Assembly (NCBI GenBank): GCA_017629325.1
Contig: JAGBXL010000201.1
Coordinates: 1-7,913, forward strand
DNA length: 7,913 bases
Direction of reading: 5' to 3'
From: Clostridia bacterium
Lineage (GTDB): Bacteria; Bacillota; Clostridia; UMGS1810
Made by a program: the position numbers and the translations under genes. The notes beneath the pieces were generated by a model that worked only from the letters and a program-made list of their open reading frames with translations, made no database searches and was not told where the DNA came from. This document shows positions 1-5,790 of this stretch, piece by piece (the stretch's first letter is position 1; every line of letters starts with the position of its first letter).

Positions 1-381
1 AGAGTGGGAATGGTAAAGTTAAGCTATAAAGCGGGCGAAGAAAATATACTCACATCACCCTACGCTACATACAAAATGAAAGTAGGCGAAGGTCAGCTTA
101 ATCTGTCTCAAAATACCGATTTGGAAGAAAACAAACCCCAAAATGCAGTTAGCTGTGCTGTGATTTTAACTACCAATGGCAAAACCGTAAGCGAGGTAGA
201 ATTAGAGCTGGAATATGACGAAACTCTTGCTAATGAAGACTGCATTTACCTTGTTAAACAAACCGAGAACGGCTATGAGGAGTGCGATTTTTCAATAGAT
301 AAAGAAGAAAATATAATAAAAACAAAATGCCAGGGTAACGGAATATGGTATCTGGCAGAAAATGAAGATGCAAAAAAGTAA
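1..381 (+). CDS. 3' end of an unrecognised protein, possibly a surface protein C-terminal domain (5'-truncated)
   Basis: The frame is open to the left edge. The GTG at 4 and ATG at 10 have no room for a visible ribosome binding site, so this is most likely the C-terminal part of a longer protein; 126 codons are visible before the TAA at 379-381. I do not recognise the family with confidence. What is visible is beta-rich and acidic, with no membrane segment. A stretch VELELEYDETL, then an acidic IDKEEN turn, then a GIWYLAE ending resembles the last beta-sandwich domain of many secreted Gram-positive surface proteins, where such a strand pattern precedes the C-terminus; this is inference. Four cysteines are present, at about residues 51, 80, 94 and 109 counted from the GTG at 4. 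No LPXTG motif or SLH repeat is seen. A terminator hairpin overlaps its last codons, so it is the last gene of its transcript and separate from the downstream two-component operon. Confidence 0.75.
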   Translation, partial: RVGMVKLSYKAGEENILTSPYATYKMKVGEGQLNLSQNTDLEENKPQNAVSCAVILTTNGKTVSEVELELEYDETLANEDCIYLVKQTENGYEECDFSIDKEENIIKTKCQGNGIWYLAENEDAKK

Positions 382-400
382 ATTCTTTTTGCATCTTTTT
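365..400 (+). terminator. Rho-independent terminator overlapping the stop codon of the upstream gene
   Basis: A perfect 12-bp inverted repeat pairs 365-376 (AAGATGCAAAAA) with 386-397 (TTTTTGCATCTT). The 9-nt loop at 377-385 contains the TAA stop (379-381), and a T run ends at 400. The stem has a GATGC/GCATC core flanked by A:T pairs, so it is moderately stable. It separates the upstream gene from the response regulator operon. The 5' arm encodes the final residues of the upstream protein. Confidence 0.75.
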
Positions 401-418
401 GCTTAATGATAAAATATA

Positions 419-459
419 TTTTCACACAGTTTTCACAATGGTGTGATACTATTTATAAT
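419..459 (+). promoter_or_regulatory. Promoter/operator region of the two-component operon with 11-bp-spaced direct repeats
   Basis: TTTTCACA occurs at 419-426 and again at 430-437, a period of 11 bp (one helical turn). This is the tandem half-site layout typical of OmpR/PhoB-family regulators. TTCACA (432-437) and TATAAT (454-459), separated by 16 bp, match sigma-70/sigmaA elements at 5/6 and 6/6. However, this -10 would start transcription on the Shine-Dalgarno sequence at 462-467. An alternative is TTCACA (421-426), 18 bp, then GATACT (445-450) preceded by TG at 442-443. An inverted repeat TCACA-4-TGTGA (433-446) overlaps the same region. Autoregulation by the response regulator encoded just downstream is an inference. 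Confidence 0.55.
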
Positions 460-461
460 GC

Positions 462-467
462 GGAGGT
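462..467 (+). promoter_or_regulatory. Ribosome binding site fixing the GTG start of the response regulator
   Basis: GGAGGT lies 7 nt upstream of GTG 475. This selects the GTG over the in-frame ATG at 406, which has no Shine-Dalgarno sequence and would add 23 residues unlike any receiver domain. Confidence 0.85.
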
Positions 468-474
468 GGTTTTT

Positions 475-1140
475 GTGGCAAAAATTCTTATTGCCGACGA
501 TGAGCAGAAAATACGCCTTGTAATAAGAGAATATGCCGAATTTGAGGGCTATGAGGTTTTTGAGGCAGCCGACGGAATGGAAGCTGTTTCAATGTGCACA
601 GATAATACTTTCGATGCCATTATCCTCGATGTAATGATGCCCCGTTTAGATGGCTTTTCCGCCTGCAAGGAAATTAAAAAAATATGCAATACCCCCGTTC
701 TTATGCTTTCTGCAAGAGGCGAGGAATATGATAAGCTCTTCGGCTTTGAAATCGGCATAGACGATTATGTTGTAAAACCCTTTTCACCAAAAGAAGTTAT
801 GGCACGTCTTTCGGTTTTAATAAGAAGACATAATCCTCAAAGCAAGGAAGATGTTATAGAATTCGGCGGATTAAAAATAGATTTTTCAGGAAGAAATGTT
901 TTTGTTGATGGGGTTAAAAAGGAACTCACCCCAAAAGAATTTGAGCTTTTAATCTATATGGTTAAAAACAAGGGCATCGCCCTTTCAAGAGAAAAGCTTC
1001 TTTCAAATGTGTGGGGCTTTGATTTTTATGGCGACGACAGAACCGTTGATGCCCACATAAAAATGCTTCGCACATCTCTTGGAATTTACAGAGACTACAT
1101 AGTAACCCTGCGAGGCTACGGCTATAAATTCGAGGTGTAA
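475..1140 (+). CDS. OmpR/PhoB-family response regulator
   Basis: This 221-residue cytoplasmic DNA-binding regulator is the partner of the kinase that follows. The receiver domain spans about residues 1-117: MAKILIADDE opens it with the acidic pair D8/D9, the phospho-acceptor is D52 in ILDVMMP, and the switch residues are S79 (MLSARG) and K101 (VVKPF). After a short linker, a winged-helix DNA-binding domain spans about 127-221, with LTPKEFELL, the recognition region RTVDAHIKMLR and the C-terminal wing LRGYGYKF. The length is normal for the family and all catalytic positions are intact. The GTG start at 475 is chosen because it begins the receiver fold exactly and has a well-placed GGAGGT. The stop is 1 nt before the kinase start, so the two are translationally coupled. 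Likely targets are its own promoter and the exporter promoter at 2618-2671, which carry similar 11-bp-spaced repeats (inference). The specific signal and an orthologue name cannot be assigned. Confidence 0.96.
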   Translation: MAKILIADDEQKIRLVIREYAEFEGYEVFEAADGMEAVSMCTDNTFDAIILDVMMPRLDGFSACKEIKKICNTPVLMLSARGEEYDKLFGFEIGIDDYVVKPFSPKEVMARLSVLIRRHNPQSKEDVIEFGGLKIDFSGRNVFVDGVKKELTPKEFELLIYMVKNKGIALSREKLLSNVWGFDFYGDDRTVDAHIKMLRTSLGIYRDYIVTLRGYGYKFEV

Positions 1141-1141
1141 G

Positions 1142-2614
1142 ATGCAAAGTAAAAATAAAAAAACAAAATCTGCAATGACCTTTCATTTGTGGAGGGCATT
1201 TGCAATGTTTTCAATAGCCATAATGGTTGTGCTGTGGCTACTTCAGGTAATATTTTTAAACACCTTTTATGAGAGCATGAAGAAAAACGAAATATATAAA
1301 ATCGGAAACGAAATGGTTGAAAAATATAATGCAGATAGCGAAGAGTTTTTCACTAATCTCGAAAATGAAACAATAGGCAGGGGAATATTTGCTCATATTT
1401 TTCTTGAAGACGGCAGCCTTTTAAGAACATCTCAAACCGTTTCGGAATTTCAGAATAAAAATGAGTTTACAAAAAGACCTGCATTTTTTATGCGAAATTC
1501 CATAAGAGATTTTAATAGCGAAAACTGGAAAAGGTTTCTGGAAAAGGTCAATAGTTCCCAGAGCAAAACTGCAACCTATGTTATATCCTCAAGGCGTAAT
1601 ACAAAAACAATGGTTTACGGAGCATATTTGGGAAAGTCTGTGGGGCAGAATATTTATCTCTACATAAATTCACCGCTTCAGCCCGTTGATGCCACAAGAG
1701 TGGTTCTTCAAAATCAACTGCTCATAGTATCTGTTATTTCGGTTTTAGCATCTCTTGCTCTTGCATATTTTATAGCAAGGCGGTTTTCAAAGCCCATAAT
1801 TAAAACAAGTATCTTTGCAAAAGAGCTGGCAAAGGGCAATTATAATGTTGAATTTACTGCCTACGACTATAAAGAAATATCCGATTTAAGCTCTGTTTTA
1901 AATCAAACGGCAAGAGAGCTTGGTAAAACCGAGCAGCTCAGGCGGGATTTAATGGCAAATGTATCTCACGATTTAAAAACCCCCTTAACAATTATAAAAT
2001 CCTATGCCGAAATGATAAGAGATATATCGGGTGATATAAAAGAAAAAAGAGATGCTCACACAAAGGTTATAATAGATGAATCTCAAAGACTATCAAACCT
2101 TGTAAACGATATTTTAAATCTTTCAAAGCTTCAGCAGGGTATAGAATCTTTAAGTTTAAAAAGCTTTTCACTATCTGCCACAGTTAAATCAGCAATAGAA
2201 AAATTCAAAATATTTGAAGAGCAAAATGGCTATGAGTTAGAGTGCAATATAGAAGAAAATATAAATGCTTTGGGTGATGAAGCAAAAATTGTTCAGGTAC
2301 TGAATAACCTTATAATAAATGCAATTAACTATTCGGGAGAAAGTAAAAAGGTATCTGTTTTTCTTACAAAAACAGATAAAAAAGCTCTTATAGAAATTAA
2401 AGACTATGGCGAGGGAATATCCAAAGAAGAAATTTCAAAAGTATGGGAAAGATACTACCGCACAGGCAAAGCCCACACAAGAGAAATTGCAGGCACGGGC
2501 ATAGGTCTTTCAATTGTCAAAGAAATTTTAGAAGCCCACAAAACAAGCTATGGTGTTTTATCAAACGAGGGCGAAGGAACGAGCTTTTGGTTTGAACTTC
2601 CCATTTCGGAATAA
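1142..2614 (+). CDS. Membrane sensor histidine kinase
   Basis: This 490-residue HisKA/HATPase kinase phosphorylates the regulator encoded just upstream. It has a Lys-rich N-terminus, TM1 at about 18-41, an extracytoplasmic sensor region of about 150 residues (43-190), TM2 at about 192-213, a HAMP linker at about 214-265, and a HisKA helix with H276 in NVSHDLKTP. The HATPase domain carries the N box (N389/N393 in NNLIINAIN), the G1 box D421-Y-G-E-G425, the F-box-like WERYYR (436-440) and the G2 box GTGIGLS (451-457). All catalytic motifs are intact. The sensor region has no sequence motif I can name. Its ending INSPLQPVDATR just before TM2 resembles a large Gram-positive kinase group with a Cache/PAS-like fold, which is from memory and not computed. 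The start ATG lies 1 nt after the regulator's TAA, with GAGGTG inside that gene's last codons as a closely spaced ribosome binding site. No terminator follows. Confidence 0.96.
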   Translation: MQSKNKKTKSAMTFHLWRAFAMFSIAIMVVLWLLQVIFLNTFYESMKKNEIYKIGNEMVEKYNADSEEFFTNLENETIGRGIFAHIFLEDGSLLRTSQTVSEFQNKNEFTKRPAFFMRNSIRDFNSENWKRFLEKVNSSQSKTATYVISSRRNTKTMVYGAYLGKSVGQNIYLYINSPLQPVDATRVVLQNQLLIVSVISVLASLALAYFIARRFSKPIIKTSIFAKELAKGNYNVEFTAYDYKEISDLSSVLNQTARELGKTEQLRRDLMANVSHDLKTPLTIIKSYAEMIRDISGDIKEKRDAHTKVIIDESQRLSNLVNDILNLSKLQQGIESLSLKSFSLSATVKSAIEKFKIFEEQNGYELECNIEENINALGDEAKIVQVLNNLIINAINYSGESKKVSVFLTKTDKKALIEIKDYGEGISKEEISKVWERYYRTGKAHTREIAGTGIGLSIVKEILEAHKTSYGVLSNEGEGTSFWFELPISE

Positions 2615-2617
2615 AAA

Positions 2618-2671
2618 TTGTTTAAAATTTGTTCATATATTGTTCATGTTCATTTAATTTTAATCTATTAA
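2618..2671 (+). promoter_or_regulatory. Control region of the exporter operon with 11-bp-spaced direct repeats
   Basis: TTGTTTAA (2618-2625), TTGTTCAT (2629-2636) and TTGTTCAT (2640-2647) recur with an 11-bp period. A further GTTCAT follows directly at 2648-2653. This is the head-to-tail half-site layout of OmpR/PhoB-type regulators. The core TGTTCATR resembles the TTTTCACA repeats upstream of the response regulator (shared form TKTTCAYR). A -10-like TATTAA at 2666-2671 lies almost as far from the last half-site (17 bp spacer) as TATAAT does at the regulator promoter. TATTAT (2675-2680) and TATAAA (2681-2686) are alternative -10 candidates. No good -35 exists apart from the repeat itself, which suits an activated promoter. 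A perfect AT-only palindrome (2656-2675) overlaps the region. Confidence 0.5.
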
Positions 2672-2696
2672 AATTATTATTATAAAATAAAATATC

Positions 2697-2701
2697 GGAG
2701 G
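2697..2701 (+). promoter_or_regulatory. Ribosome binding site fixing the ATG start of the adaptor
   Basis: GGAGG sits 8 nt before ATG 2710 but only 2 nt before the in-frame TTG at 2704. ATG 2710 is therefore the start, and the TTG reading, two residues longer, is not used. Confidence 0.85.
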
Positions 2702-2709
2702 AATTGAAA

Positions 2710-5070
2710 ATGAAAATTGATGTAAAAGCCCTTTTTAAAAAGGCAAAGGAAAAGACATCGGGCAAACTGCCACCAAAATTCTGGACAAGATTTTCTAAAA
2801 AGCAAAAAATAATAGCAATTGTTCTTGCTGTTTGTGTATTGGCAGGAAGTATTTACGGTGGAACAAAAATTTTTGGCGGAAAAGAAGAGAAAAAAGGCGA
2901 AATCACAGCCTTTGCTCATAAGGGCAGCGTTTCCTCGGTAATAGAGGGCAGCGGCACTATTGAAGCACTTCAGCAGTATGAAATAACATCGCTCATAAAA
3001 GGTGAGGTTGTTGCCGACTATTTTGAAGAAGGCGACCACGTTGAAAAAGACGATATTTTATATGAAATGGATAACCAAGCAGGCTATGAGGCAATTGATA
3101 ATGCCTTATCAAGCGTAAAGAGGGCACAAAGAACATGTTCTAATGCCACAGAAGATATTGCAAACCTTATTGTTAAATCACAAACAAATGGCACAGTAAC
3201 AAATGTTTACATAGAAAAAGGCGACAGTGTTGGTGCAAATGCAAAAATTGCCGATGTAATAGATAATTCAAGTATGATACTAAAAATTCAGTTCCTCGAA
3301 GACTATGCCCGTCAGATGATAGCAAATGTAAGCACCGCCACAGTAACTCTCACCAAAAATGGTACAGTCCTTCCCGGCATAGTTACCAAAATCTCAACAG
3401 GCTCTGTTATAAGTGCAGTTGGTTCAAAGGTAACAAATGTTGAAATTCTTGTTTCAAACCCTGGTGCCATTAAAGAGGGCGACTATGCCACTGCCGAGGT
3501 TGGCTCATTTGCATGCAGCAGCGAGGGCACATTTGCAAATTCAGGCAAAAGCACCATAACCGCCAAAGTTTCCGGCACAGTTGAAGCATTAGATATAATG
3601 GTTGGCGATTCTGTTAAATATGGTCAGCGAGTTGCGGTTTTATCTAACGAAAATGTAACAGATATCGATGAAACCTATGATAACTACGAAGAAGCACAGA
3701 AAAAATATAACGATGCCGTAGAGGGCTTAGAGGACTACACCGTAAAAGCTCCAATTTCGGGCACAATTATTCAAAAAAATATTAAAGCGGGCGAAAAGCT
3801 TGAAAGCATGAGTGGCGGCTCTGTTATGGCAATAATTGCCGACCTTTCCGCACTTGTTTTTGAAATGAGCGTAGATGAATTAGATATTTCAAAATTAAGC
3901 GTTGGTATGGACGTTGACGTTAAGGCAGATGCCATAGAAAATGTAACCTTTGGTGCAAAGGTAACAAGCATAAGCATTGTTGGCTCATCAAATAACGGCG
4001 TAACATCATATCCTGTTAAAATCACTCTTAATCCAAAAGATAAGCAGACAGGTGCTGCCCAAATGAACTATGATAAACTCATTCCCGGGCTAAATGTTTC
4101 TGCCAGTGTTGTTATAGAAAGAGTAGAAGATGTAATAGTTGTTCCCGTATCTGCAGTAAGAAGAGGCAACATAGTTATTGTAAGTGAAGACAGTAAGTCC
4201 GAGGGAATAACAATAGAAGAAAGCCTTGAGGCTTCAAGGAGTGCTTTTTCCGGAGCGTCAGGCGGTTTTGGTAAAAACACCGCATCTTCCGACGGCAACA
4301 AAACATCAGTAGGCGGTAAAAATGCACGCATGGGTATAAAAAGCAGTGGGGAGATATCAGGCACAAATAAAAATACCACTAAGCAAAACGGCGGAAATTA
4401 CGGCAATTATTCAGGAGGCAAAAACTATGGCGGTAGCGGTAACTATGGTGCTAATTCCGACGCAGCCCGTTTCCAGAAAGGTGCAGCTTCCTCCGATGCT
4501 GATAGCTTCACCAAACCAAATATGCCTTCAAATAATGGTGGCTATAAAAATGGTGGATATAAAGGCGGCATGAACAATAAAAATGCCGGTTCAGTTCCAT
4601 CAAAAGATAATTTTGAAAATAAAGGTAGCAACAAGAATATAAAATCCGACGGAAAATCTAAATCAAACGAAAAAACAGAAGATAAAACAAAATCAAACAG
4701 TAAAAATGAAAATAATAAGAATTCAGGTAATATGCAAAACCAAGCCGCAGAGCGTATAAAATCAATGCTCGAATCAGTAGAGGTTCCCGAAGGCTACAAG
4801 GCAATTATTGTTGAAACAGGTCTTTCCGACGAAAGCTTTATTGAAATTAAAAGAGGTCTTTCCGAGGGTGATAAGGTTCTTCTTCCCGATGCAACCCAGT
4901 CTGGCGGAGCAGCAGGCGGTATGGGCGGCTTTGGCGGTATGGGCGGCATGAACAGAATGCCAGGAATGACTGGCGGTATGGGCGGTAACAGAAACTTTGG
5001 CTCAAATAACCGTTCAGGCTCTTCAAATAGGTCAGGCTCTTCGTCAAACCGTAGCTTTGGTTCCAGATAA
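2710..5070 (+). CDS. MacA/YknX-like membrane-fusion adaptor with duplicated lipoyl modules and a low-complexity insert
   Basis: This 786-residue protein is about twice the usual MacA/YknX length. It has a basic cytoplasmic tail (1-32) and one membrane anchor (about 33-54), and the rest is external. Four lipoyl-type half motifs are visible, at about 97-121, 160-183, 288-311 and 350-376, paired around short predicted helical hairpins (123-157 and 318-344). Each pair is followed by a beta-barrel-like segment (about 184-268 and 378-470), so the core is a tandem duplication. The membrane-proximal domain starts at VIVVPVSAV (475-483) and resumes at VETGL (701-705) through GLSEGDKVLLP (716-726). Between them, about residues 500-680 are Gly/Asn/Ser/Lys low complexity. 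The tail (731-786) is Gly-Met rich and then Arg-Ser-Gly-Ser rich. The family couples ABC permeases to extracytoplasmic partners. The ATPase gene follows after 33 nt, so it is the adaptor of this exporter. The short hairpins fit a cell without TolC (inference). The frame is continuous, with no sign of a frameshift. Confidence 0.93.
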   Translation: MKIDVKALFKKAKEKTSGKLPPKFWTRFSKKQKIIAIVLAVCVLAGSIYGGTKIFGGKEEKKGEITAFAHKGSVSSVIEGSGTIEALQQYEITSLIKGEVVADYFEEGDHVEKDDILYEMDNQAGYEAIDNALSSVKRAQRTCSNATEDIANLIVKSQTNGTVTNVYIEKGDSVGANAKIADVIDNSSMILKIQFLEDYARQMIANVSTATVTLTKNGTVLPGIVTKISTGSVISAVGSKVTNVEILVSNPGAIKEGDYATAEVGSFACSSEGTFANSGKSTITAKVSGTVEALDIMVGDSVKYGQRVAVLSNENVTDIDETYDNYEEAQKKYNDAVEGLEDYTVKAPISGTIIQKNIKAGEKLESMSGGSVMAIIADLSALVFEMSVDELDISKLSVGMDVDVKADAIENVTFGAKVTSISIVGSSNNGVTSYPVKITLNPKDKQTGAAQMNYDKLIPGLNVSASVVIERVEDVIVVPVSAVRRGNIVIVSEDSKSEGITIEESLEASRSAFSGASGGFGKNTASSDGNKTSVGGKNARMGIKSSGEISGTNKNTTKQNGGNYGNYSGGKNYGGSGNYGANSDAARFQKGAASSDADSFTKPNMPSNNGGYKNGGYKGGMNNKNAGSVPSKDNFENKGSNKNIKSDGKSKSNEKTEDKTKSNSKNENNKNSGNMQNQAAERIKSMLESVEVPEGYKAIIVETGLSDESFIEIKRGLSEGDKVLLPDATQSGGAAGGMGGFGGMGGMNRMPGMTGGMGGNRNFGSNNRSGSSNRSGSSSNRSFGSR
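4222..4749 (+). repeat. Low-complexity coding segment within the adaptor
   Basis: Adaptor residues about 505-680 are built almost only from Gly, Asn, Ser, Lys, Thr and Ala. A Ser/Gly part comes first. It is followed by Asn-Tyr-Gly clusters (GGNYGNYSGG and GNYGANS, about 561-583) and a GGYKNGGYKGG stretch (610-620). A strongly basic Lys/Ser/Asn stretch follows (about 638-672). No secondary structure or membrane segment is expected. The reading frame stays open without stop codons and joins conserved sequence on both sides. Confidence 0.85.
4903..5067 (+). repeat. Gly-Met and Arg-Ser-Gly-Ser repeats at the adaptor C-terminus
   Basis: Adaptor residues 732-786 contain GGMGG units at 736-740, 742-746 and 755-759. 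These are followed by RSGSSN (768-773), RSGSSSN (774-780) and RS (781-782). At the DNA level GGCGGTATGGGCGG recurs at 4915-4928 and 4933-4946, and TCAGGCTCTTC recurs at 5014-5024 and 5032-5042, which suggests slippage-type expansion. Confidence 0.8.
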
Positions 5071-5103
5071 TATATTGTAAAAACATATTTAAAGGATTTT
5101 GTT

Positions 5104-5787
5104 ATGATAGAATTAAAAGATATATATAAAATATATTCCGACGGCGACAGCGAAATCAGAGCTCTCGACGGTGTATCACTGTTTGTAGATAAGGGTGAGT
5201 TTGTTGCCATAGTCGGCTCTTCAGGCTCGGGTAAGTCAACCTGCATGAACATTGTAGGCTGCCTCGATATCCCAACAAGCGGCAAATATTTTTTAAACGG
5301 CAACGATGTGAGCGAACTTAGTGAAAAAGAGCTTGCCCATATCCGCAACCGTGAGCTTGGCTTTGTTTTTCAGCAGTATAACCTTATTCCAAAGCTAAAT
5401 GTTTTGGAAAATGTTGAGCTTCCTCTTTTATATAAGGGTGTAAAGGCAAAAGAGAGAAAGCAAATGGCAATGATGGCTCTGGAGAGGGTTGGTCTTGCCG
5501 ATAGGGCAAATAAATTCCCCTCACAGCTCTCGGGCGGTCAGCAGCAAAGGGTTTCAATAGCAAGGGCACTCGCGGGCAATCCCCCTGTTATTTTAGCCGA
5601 TGAGCCAACAGGTGCTCTTGATTCAAAAACAGGTAAAGAGGTTTTAGAATTTTTAAAGCAGCTAAATAGCGAGGGTACAACAGTTGTTTTAATTACTCAC
5701 GATAACGATATAGCTGCACAAATAAAAAGAGTAGTTAGAATTCACGATGGAAAAATCGTGTCCGACGAAACAAAGGAGGGCAACTAA
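5104..5787 (+). CDS. ABC transporter ATPase, MacB/LolD/YknY type
   Basis: This 227-residue cytoplasmic ATPase powers the exporter, presumably as a dimer on the permease that follows. All ABC motifs are intact: Walker A GSSGSGKST (38-46), Q-loop Q90 in FVFQQYN, signature LSGGQQQR (142-149), Walker B VILADEPTG (162-170) with catalytic E167, D-loop ALDS (171-174) and H-loop H199. The length and the GCLDIPTSG and NLIPKLNVLENVELPL stretches match the MacB/LolD/YknY subfamily. That subfamily drives mechanotransmission by four-helix permeases rather than transport through a classical pore. The ribosome binding site AAAGGA lies 7 nt before the ATG. The gene stands 33 nt after the adaptor stop and 3 nt before the permease start, so it belongs to the same operon. 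In proteobacterial MacB, ATPase and permease are fused; here they are separate, as in Bacillus YknY/YknZ. Confidence 0.97.
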   Translation: MIELKDIYKIYSDGDSEIRALDGVSLFVDKGEFVAIVGSSGSGKSTCMNIVGCLDIPTSGKYFLNGNDVSELSEKELAHIRNRELGFVFQQYNLIPKLNVLENVELPLLYKGVKAKERKQMAMMALERVGLADRANKFPSQLSGGQQQRVSIARALAGNPPVILADEPTGALDSKTGKEVLEFLKQLNSEGTTVVLITHDNDIAAQIKRVVRIHDGKIVSDETKEGN

Positions 5788-5790
5788 ACC

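Noticed and set aside
406..474. N-terminal extension of the response regulator from ATG 406
   Set aside because: No ribosome binding site, overlaps the direct repeats and promoter elements, and adds 23 residues not found in receiver domains; GTG 475 with GGAGGT is better.
2680..3039. 119-codon minus-strand frame opposite the adaptor start
   Set aside because: Lies antisense to strongly supported coding sequence and has no ribosome binding site or homology signal.
4346..4573. 75-codon overlapping + frame inside the adaptor
   Set aside because: Arises from biased composition of the low-complexity segment; no ribosome binding site and no recognisable domain.
4222..5067. Frameshift or assembly error causing the low-complexity regions
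   Set aside because: One frame stays open throughout and rejoins conserved adaptor sequence at VETGL, so the sequence is self-consistent; only read data could exclude repeat-length error.
5071..5103. Separate promoter between adaptor and ATPase genes
   Set aside because: The 33-nt AT-rich gap has no convincing -35/-10 pair; AAAGGA there is the ribosome binding site.
4794..5348. 184-codon open frame on the minus strand, Pro/Leu rich
   Set aside because: It is the antisense image of the adaptor's Gly-rich tail and the start of the ATPase gene, with low-complexity composition and no family resemblance.
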